From Zygophlyctis sp. KS116 (Eukaryota; Chytridiomycota), in assembly GCA_054661495.1 (NCBI GenBank), contig BAAFSQ010000013.1, positions 20,506 to 84,505 on the forward strand: a stretch of 64,000 bases of DNA, written 5' to 3'. Under the pieces are notes generated by a model, which saw nothing but the letters and a program-made list of their open reading frames with translations, was not told the DNA's origin and did no database searches. Each line of letters opens with the position of its first letter. Position 1 is the first letter of the stretch. The translations under genes were made by a program, and so were the position numbers. Shown piece after piece: positions 56,237 to 64,000 of this stretch.

Positions 56237-56542
56237 GTGTGGATTTTTCTCAATTGGGTTTTTCTCTCTTGAATCGCATCTTGTAATAGTTTGATTCCAT
56301 CTAGCAATTGATTCTTTTCATAATTTTGAGATTCTGGATAGAAAAGTGGGCCATTGCACAATTTCTTAATTTTAAAGAATTTTAAAGAGTTTTCAATTTC
56401 TAGAGTTGTTCTTGTAAACTCCATACACGTTAGAGAAATGATTTTAGATAATTGCTTTCTAGTTTTGTATCCCCGGAATAGAGCCTATTATAAGAATAAA
56501 TAAATATACTTGTATTTTAATGATGAGATCTGTTTCAGACAT
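56233..56542 (-). CDS. Small IQ-motif (calmodulin-binding) protein
   Basis: Two exons joined by a 25-nt intron: MSETDLIIKIQ plus ALFRGYKTRKQLSKIISL..., which makes a complete IQ motif (IQALFRGYKTR). The rest is helical, LEIENSLKFFKI...LLDGIKLLQDAIQERKTQL. About 94 residues. The splice creates the IQ motif, which supports the model. I do not recognise the family; small IQ proteins are common in flagella, so a calmodulin-linked flagellar role is a guess. Confidence 0.6.
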
Positions 56543-56565
56543 TGATTAATCGGAGTTTGTAATTA

Positions 56566-57789
<1,224 letters not shown>

Positions 57790-57793
<4 letters not shown>

Positions 57794-60700
57794 TCCCACG
57801 GAACATCATCCTGAGTTAGAAAGGGTTTGTCAAGACTATTAATCATTGCTTGTCCACAATAAATACACTCCCCTGCCACTAAATCATTCAAGAGCTCTAG
57901 ATTCTTGGTTAGATTCGAGTTTTTACTCTGAATATGCGACCTTTCTTCTGCTTGAGGAGCCGTCTTTCTTTCCAGTGCAATTTCTTTCTGTAGATTCTCG
58001 ATCCGTCGTACTTTATGAGATGATGAATCAAGTAAAACCTGTATTATTAAATATATAGCTTTACCTCCTTTATTAAACAATCTGCGTGGAACATATGCTC
58101 ACAGGGGAAAACAAAGAATTGTCTTATGATGCAGGGTGAATAGCAAATAGAGCAGTGTTTATCAGCAGGCACTTTGGTATACCTTTGAGATTATAATATC
58201 ATATTATACCTTTGTTTGAATTCGCGAATATCCAGGCGGATAGTTTCAGCACTTTTTATAGCTATAAATAAGATATGAAATTAATTAATACCTTCAGCCA
58301 ATTCCATTTTTAAATCTTGGATATCATTATTATAATTTTCCAGCGCGTAGCATATTTCATCCTTGAAATCATCAATCAAAACAAAGTCCGGGAAAAAGGG
58401 CAATATATCTTCCAATTTTAGAATATTATTGGAGTATTTAAGGAACGATAATGCCTCCTTTACATCACGGTTTTTCTGGACAACATGTTTAGCAATTTTA
58501 AGCCATAACTTTTTCTTTAGATAGGGATGACTGTCATTCTGTAAATCAGCATTGATGCGAGCTAAATCAATATCGTTCATCTGATAATATAAATCTTAAT
58601 GATAAATACCTGTAGTGCTAAATCAACCGCAGATTCAAACATGCGCATGGACTTATATAGATGAATAGATGAGTTAACGAGTCCATTCCGAGAGCAAAGT
58701 CTTAAGGCATACTGTACATCAAAGCAAGGATATTCGCTCTAGGAATATAAACTATTTAAGAATACCTGTTGATTTAAATACTCTAAAAGGGATATTTCGC
58801 CATCTATCTGCGCTTTCTGGATCAAGAGTGAAAATAGAAAATTATGAACAATCTAAAATTAAACTGGAGGTGAATATTACCTGGTCAGTATTTCCAACAT
58901 TTGTAATCACAAACTGTAAATACCTTATCGCTTCATTCTACTGTATAAAATGTTAATATATACCCTCTCGTGAGGCTTAAGCAAATAAGTCATATTATAT
59001 CTAATTAACGATGGTATCAAATTCTTAGGATTCAATTTTGTTTGCTTCATCCACAAGTTGACTGTATCCGTAGGGGAGTTCTCCATTAATGTACATGAGG
59101 ATTCGTAATACAATTCGACCAGGCTATGATGGCTTAAGCTATCCAGAGCTTTAGTCCAATCTTTTAGTGACAAATAGTGATTAAGTAAGGTTTCCCAGTC
59201 CTTGATCTCATTTGCAAAGAAAATATATTCTTCGGTCCTATTATGGCTGTTGATCAACTTGTATACGGTCGCCACGTGTAAGCGATCCTAATGATTTAAG
59301 ATGAACTTTCGAACCTTATAATCAGTCAAAAATTTCCTAAATTCATTCATGGCTGTTGATAGATCAATAGACTTTTTTTCGAATTCGGCCGCATTATCAC
59401 GAGAAGGACCTTGCATTTTACGATCCAGTGTTGCTTTAGATGAACGCACAGATTCTTCGTATGAATTTATTTGATGCAGCATGATTTCAACTAGCCAGGT
59501 GCAGATCATGGTTGTCTGAGTTACATCCTAAATTCTAAAATTATATGCCAAATACCTTTTTGGTGTAAATCTCTAATCTTTTCATCAAAAATATTTTTAA
59601 AGGCTCTTTATCTTCCAAAGCCATAAATTTCAATGCAATTTCTTCAAAAGCAAAAGATTTGCAGCGAGCGAAATATGCTGCTGCTAAAATGAATCTATGT
59701 TGGGAAAAGTAAGCACTCGCCTGCTTTGCAATCACTTTTTCCCGTTGATTATCAGTCTAAATATGTTAAAAATAATTCTTTACTTTTGCAAACTTCAAAG
59801 CTTGTTCAAAATCATTCTTTTGCAGAAATATCTTCCAAATGTATCGATCTTCATCTGTAATCAGCAGCTCATACAACTGTTGAGTAGTTAAAATCCAAAA
59901 CGTCTTTTTAACAATATCCGCAGTCAATCCAACTACTCGTTCACCTATTGCCTAAAAATATTATTATAGTTAAAGATTACTAGCGGTATTAAATCTTCAT
60001 AAACAAGCTCTTTATTGAGCAATGAAACAGCTTTAACACGATCTTTAAATAGCATGACTACATGATAATCAGTCAAACAAATCGAAATTGGAGCTGATTG
60101 TACTAAAAGAGTTGAATTTTCAGTAATAGTTTCTGGATAACTTTAGTTTAAGTATTGAATAATAAGATACGGTAAAAGATTCGAGTCTTTCAAGATACTA
60201 TTAGATCCAGCCTTATGATTTTTAAATGCAAATTCCCCACAGAATACACCAGGCTCTAATTGTTAATCAGAAACTTTTAACCTGTTAACCAAGCCCATCT
60301 TTGAGGAATCATTGAATCCCTTAAATTTGAAATCGCCAAAACGGACCAATCAATATTTCCCGGAAGTTCTTGAATACTAGCGATATCATCAACACTAGGA
60401 GAAAAAACTCCTTTGCTAAAATCATTGACTATAAACTCCACCAGCCTATTGCTTGTACATACCAGCACAACCATTTTATTTACTTTTTGAGGAAATTTAG
60501 AAAAATAAATGCCTTGTATTGCAACATCCCCCAGAGTATACACAAGAGTAATATTAACATCCAACGATGAGTTGTCATAGTTTATGCATCCCTGATAAAT
60601 ATTTCCATTTGAACCACCAAAAAGAAACGTCTGCGTAGATTTTGGATTTGATTGTCCCCAACCGACTGCGGTAATATTGATTCCCTTGAATTTATTCAGA

Positions 60701-61017
60701 AATTTCAGTTTTCTAGATTGTATATTTAAATAGTAATTTTCACCGTTTGACGATAAAATCAAATGATTTCCAGAGTTGTCAAGAAACAACCTGCGTTTAG
60801 AGTTTAGATCAGAAGTCTGAAAAGGAGACACTGCTATTTCCTCAACGGCATCGATAAAATCCAAATTAATTTTCAATAGCTTAGGATTCAAGTCCACAAT
60901 TAAAATAGAATTCGTTACAATCATCGAGAATAGCTCTGAGCCAAAGGAATATTGAACGGGATCAAGGCTGAAGATACCAACATGCTGTTGGCCATCAAAC
61001 ACATCAACAAGTGACAT
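57790..61017 (-). CDS. VPS18: VPS18/Pep3, core subunit of HOPS/CORVET
   Basis: Vacuolar and endosomal tethering protein. The N-terminal beta-propeller half starts MSLVDVFDGQQHVGIFSLD; the solenoid contains KKKLWLKIAKHVVQ and the diagnostic LEDILPFFPDFVLIDDFKDEICYALENYN; the C-terminus has a coiled coil and a RING-like zinc domain beginning with a Cys pair after ECIYCGQAMINSLDKPF, with further Cys/His residues in the preceding exon arrangement. About ten introns of 25-31 nt; I did not fix every boundary. About 980 residues, the family size. Confidence 0.88.
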
Positions 61018-61073
61018 AAGTTCAAGGTTAAAATTTATTGCAAGGCTTAAACATTCACAAAATTAACTGCTAA

Positions 61074-63512
61074 TTATTTCTTTCGTTTTTGAAGCCTCTT
61101 GACAACTTCGTTAGGATTTAATGGTCTTTTCTTGTTGCGATTCTTGTTTTTGACGTTTGCACTTTCATAGTAGTGTACTCCAATCTTTTTCTTATTTGTC
61201 GTCATTCGTGCTTTCTTTCTAGGATTACTGGGTTCTACATTGACTGATGGTTCAGGTGCAACAGATTCCTGATCACTTAATTCAAGTTCAGAATCACTGC
61301 TAGATAGTATTGCAGGCTCTTCTTCGACGATATCTTCAACTACAGTTTCTTTTTCAACTGTAGGGGTAGAGACAACATTTTGGAATACATTTTCCCAATC
61401 ATCTTCTTCTTGATTTTCAGAATCATGATCAGATTCAAGAGTTTTAGATTCACTGGTTGGATTAGATTCTATATTAGGAATATTGGTTTCATCTTGAGTA
61501 GAGGCATTTAGATCTTCTTTGGAGAATGCACTAGTTACAAATATTTTGTTGTATAGCTGTTTAATGTTTATCTTACTTGAAGATTCTTCATTGGCAATGT
61601 TATTATCATTTGGCATTGGGGGCATTCTGAAGTAAGGGATGCGTCCTCGGATCCAATCATTTAGAATCATTTTTGACATTCCACTGATATCGGGTTCACC
61701 TCCCTATAATTAGAATATAAAAAGAGTAAAATCAGAATAAATCTCAGATTTCACTTCATTATAATTCAGAGTGAGCTGGGTCTGAGGTTGTTCATCATTT
61801 TTCACATTTATACAAACATACCTTTAATAATCTACCTGATTTTTTAGATAATTGTTCAAGGAAATCAACGTGGTCTTCCCAGCTATTTATTCCATATGTT
61901 TGCTTAATATACTCTGGTTTGACTCGTTTTAAAACCTCGGCAATATGATCATCTGCAGCCTCCACTTTTTCAACACGAACAACACCTTTCAGAATGATAT
62001 CTGTTTCAGTGTCTTCTGGGGAAGGATGTACTACACCTGGGCAATCAATCAAGTAAATACGCTTCATGAGTGTGATGTATTGCCAAACCTTTTAAATGAG
62101 CAATGAATCATTAAATACCTTTGTTTCACCTGGAATTGGTGCTACATTACAAACTTTCTTCTTCCGTAGAGTATTAATTATAGAACTTTTTCCAGTATTT
62201 GGATACCCCACAAGACCTACTGAAATTTGCTTTTTATCGGAATGTAGTGAGCTGAATTGTCGTAAGAGTTGAATTAAAGATCCCTTTCCAAATGGGTTCG
62301 TAATGCTAGCGTGAAATGCAAGAGTTGGATGTTCTTGAGACAAAAGTTTAACCCATCGGGCCTAAATATTAGTATTGAATGAAATGAAAATGATTGTTGC
62401 TGAATACTAAGAAATGCAAGAAGATAAATCAGAGATTTTGCCTGCATTTCAACTCTCATGCAACTTCCTTTCAATTAAGGATAATCATCAAAACGATGAT
62501 TATCCTAGGCAAAAGGACTATATTTTTCCATCGTTGTAACAGAGAACTTTTGATAAATACAAGAGTCCCTTGACAAAACAATGGTTTAAGTGAAAGAAAT
62601 GTTTACTTACAGTGACCCAAGTAGGAACCAAATCACATTTGTTCAAGACAAAAATCAAATGCTTATGCTGGACTTCTCCTTTCATATAGCTTTCAACGTT
62701 TCGACACCTTGTTCCAATTGGATCTCTTGCATCTAATACATGCAAAATAACATCTGAGGAATCTATAACCTTATACAACTCATTCCAGATTCTCTTTGAT
62801 TGTCCCTTATCAAAAATGGGATCATGAGCTTCTTCTAGAACTCCATCGTGAGCTACATTGTCTAAACAGTCACCATCTTGATCCTTTTGATAATCATCTA
62901 TAATTAGCCATATTAATTTAGTACCTAGTTTAGAAGAAGCGGTCACTGCTAGATCATCTATATTGGCCACTTTGAATTTGGGCTTCTTTCTTTGAGCCTT
63001 TGGACCAAACGTATCCGTAAATGATTCTGTATCCAAGAGATGCATTGACGCATTCTATTGTTAAATTATAAATCATAAATGCATCAGAATTAAAACTCTT
63101 CTTCATGTCCATAAGGATCGGAGTGAGCTGAGTATATATATCATCATTTGCAAAAATCTAAAAAGTAAATTACCTTTGTACTAGAAGTCAACAATGACAT
63201 TGGCAGTTTTTTACTTCTCATCACAAAAGCATACGGATCATTCAATTTTGATCCAATAGCTTCCTTAAAAGATTCCAATTGTTTTTGTCCAATAACTCTA
63301 GTGTTTTCAAACCATTTTCGGTTCGGTGCCACACGCGCAACGGTTCCAGATGGTAATCTAGATTGAAAAAGACCTGGCTTCACAATAGTTCCTTTTGCAT
63401 CTCTAGTAGGCCTACCGGATTTAAGCATCTTCCTCAGTTTAACAGCGGCCGCATCATGATAAAAGTTTGTGCCTTTCACTTTCAGACCATCCTTATCTTT
63501 GGTAATCTTCAT
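61074..63512 (-). CDS. NOG2: Nucleolar GTPase GNL2/Nog2 (60S subunit assembly)
   Basis: Circularly permuted GTPase of late nucleolar pre-60S particles. N-terminal NGP1NT domain ([35 protein letters not shown]), [22 protein letters not shown], then G4 [12 protein letters not shown]1 [15 protein letters not shown]3 DCPG, and [25 protein letters not shown], ending in a basic tail. Besides several 26-30 nt introns there are three long ones: 61704-61821 (118 nt), 62362-62610 (249 nt) and 63055-63173 (119 nt), which carry RNA genes. Start at 63512; an additional 5' exon is possible. About 615 residues. Confidence 0.92.
61726..61804 (-). ncRNA. Intronic box C/D snoRNA 1 (GNL2 host)
   Basis: Inside the 118-nt intron 61704-61821. 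Box C ATGATGA (61792-61798), D' CTGA (61766-61769), C' ATGAAGT (61753-61759) and D CTGA (61732-61735) are all present in order, with an AAAA/TTTT terminal pairing. The D' guide ACCCAGCTCAC is complementary to the conserved large-subunit rRNA segment GTGAGCTGGGT. The D guide region reads TGAGATTTATT, target not recognised. rRNA sequence recalled, not searched. Confidence 0.85.
62362..62610 (-). ncRNA. Structured RNA in the 249-nt GNL2 intron, H/ACA-like
   Basis: Two hairpins. Hairpin 1 spans 62528-62584, closed by CCATTGTT/AACGATGG, with an internal loop. A purine-rich AAAAATA resembling box H follows. Hairpin 2 has a perfect 11-bp stem GGATAATCATC/GATGATTATCC (62479-62505) above an internal loop and a lower stem TCCTTTT/GAAAGGA. 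The layout fits an H/ACA snoRNA, but I see no clear ACA at the 3' end. The intron is about ten times the usual length. Confidence 0.5.
63078..63153 (-). ncRNA. Intronic box C/D snoRNA 2 (GNL2 host)
   Basis: Inside the 119-nt intron 63055-63173. Box C ATGATGA (63141-63147), D' as CCGA (63118-63121), C' ATGAAGA (63100-63106), D CTGA (63084-63087) followed by TGCA, which can pair with TGCA before box C. The D' guide CTCAGCTCACT shares CAGCTCACT with snoRNA 1, so both aim at the same rRNA site. A paralogous pair in one host gene. Confidence 0.82.
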
Positions 63513-63895
63513 GGGCTAAATCTATCATTAGAATGCACATTTGCGATTCTGAGATAATGCATTAGATTTCAACAACCGATCGTTACTGGGTCTGCTGCAT
63601 TATCATCAGAGACAGAATTGGTAAATTCACTTACTTTTTTCTTCTGTGGCCTACACCTCACATCACAATTTTTTTTTAAATGTTGCCGCAGATTCAACTG
63701 AATATTTTTTATTGAATTTTTCAAAATACACTCAAAAAGTTAATTCATTGTATAATATTCATTGTTGTAATCGTGCTGAATTCTAGGCATGCAAATTCAT
63801 ACATGAGACGTTTTATCGTAAAATTTTCCCATTTCTGAGACATATCGCTCCCTTATAAAGTACCCCTTGTTACACAATCTTTCAAATTTTGAGAA
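63513..63895. other. Spacer between GNL2 and the next secreted gene
   Basis: 383 bp. TGCCGCA at 63684 and a TATAAAG at about 63854 lie upstream of the next gene. On the minus strand, a GTAAGTG donor near 63636 and a TTTAG acceptor just before CCCATGAAG suggest an untranslated or coding 5' exon of GNL2 that I could not complete. Confidence 0.45.
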
Positions 63896-64000
63896 ATGCT
63901 TAATCCATTAGTTCTTGTTTATGCACTGACATTAATTGCATCTGTTTTTGCTGATTACGCTACTGATGTCCGAATCAACAAAACATATGTTGCATTCATG
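63896..64000 (+). CDS. Partial secreted protein of the island superfamily
   Basis: Runs off the window. Signal peptide MLNPLVLVYALTLIASVFA followed by DYATDVRINKTYVAFM, which lines up with DASTDARIQSTYTTLM after the signal peptide of the island protein at 30211. A TATA-like box about 40 bp upstream and a TGCCGCA motif at 63684. Only 35 residues are visible. Confidence 0.6.
   Translation, partial: MLNPLVLVYALTLIASVFADYATDVRINKTYVAFM

Overview
This is nuclear DNA from a small, gene-dense, AT-rich eukaryotic genome that uses the standard code (TAA, TAG and TGA all end recognisable proteins). About 50 genes were resolved. Almost all introns reconstructed by hand are 23-33 nt, with GTA-type donors, a CTAAT-like branch site and AG acceptors. 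Gene content (ATF/CREB-type bZIP, OPA1/Mgm1 dynamin, DCN1, Kex2-like dibasic sites in secreted proteins) points to an opisthokont. Four axonemal or ciliary genes (EFHC/Rib72, TMEM138, a SAXO-like repeat protein, the dynein-2 light chain DYNLT2B) mean the lineage makes, or recently made, a flagellum. I infer an early-diverging zoosporic fungus or fungus-like holomycotan (rozellid, aphelid, sanchytrid or chytrid grade). The window does not settle which.

Layout. 0.2-11.7 kb: two tandem LEA-2 membrane proteins, OMA1 protease, EFHC, PUS7, deoxyhypusine synthase, DHX16/Prp2. 11.9-13.7 kb: a secreted repeat protein and a relic of a related signal-peptide exon. 13.8-29.9 kb: dense housekeeping genes (ELP1, LSM7, a nucleotidyltransferase, cyclin L, COX19, LTO1, RS-cyclophilin, RPS29, bZIP, APIP/MtnB, TMEM138, RRN3, SAXO-like, VMA7, syntaxin-6), followed by a U24-like snoRNA.

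30.2-42.1 kb is the accessory island. It holds seven tandem, intronless secreted or membrane-anchored proteins of one undescribed superfamily, with near-identical N-terminal halves and divergent C-terminal halves within paralogue pairs. It also holds a DCN1 gene and a secreted leucine-rich-repeat protein in which each of 18 repeats is its own exon. An eighth family member starts at the right edge of the window.

42.3-63.5 kb: mitochondrial dynamin, delta-24 sterol reductase, SNF4, a TIA1/PUB1-like RRM protein, QCR6, ZW10, a two-finger C2H2 protein, RPS5, DNAJC3/P58IPK, DYNLT2B, an AIR1/2-like zinc-knuckle protein, CIA30/NDUFAF1, a small IQ-motif protein, UDP-glucose 4-epimerase, VPS18 and GNL2/Nog2. 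The GNL2 gene has three unusually long introns. Two carry canonical box C/D snoRNAs with the same rRNA guide, and the third folds into two hairpins.

Packing is extreme. Three convergent pairs share stop codons through a TTAA palindrome, most other convergent pairs are 7-35 bp apart, and some divergent start codons are under 100 bp apart.
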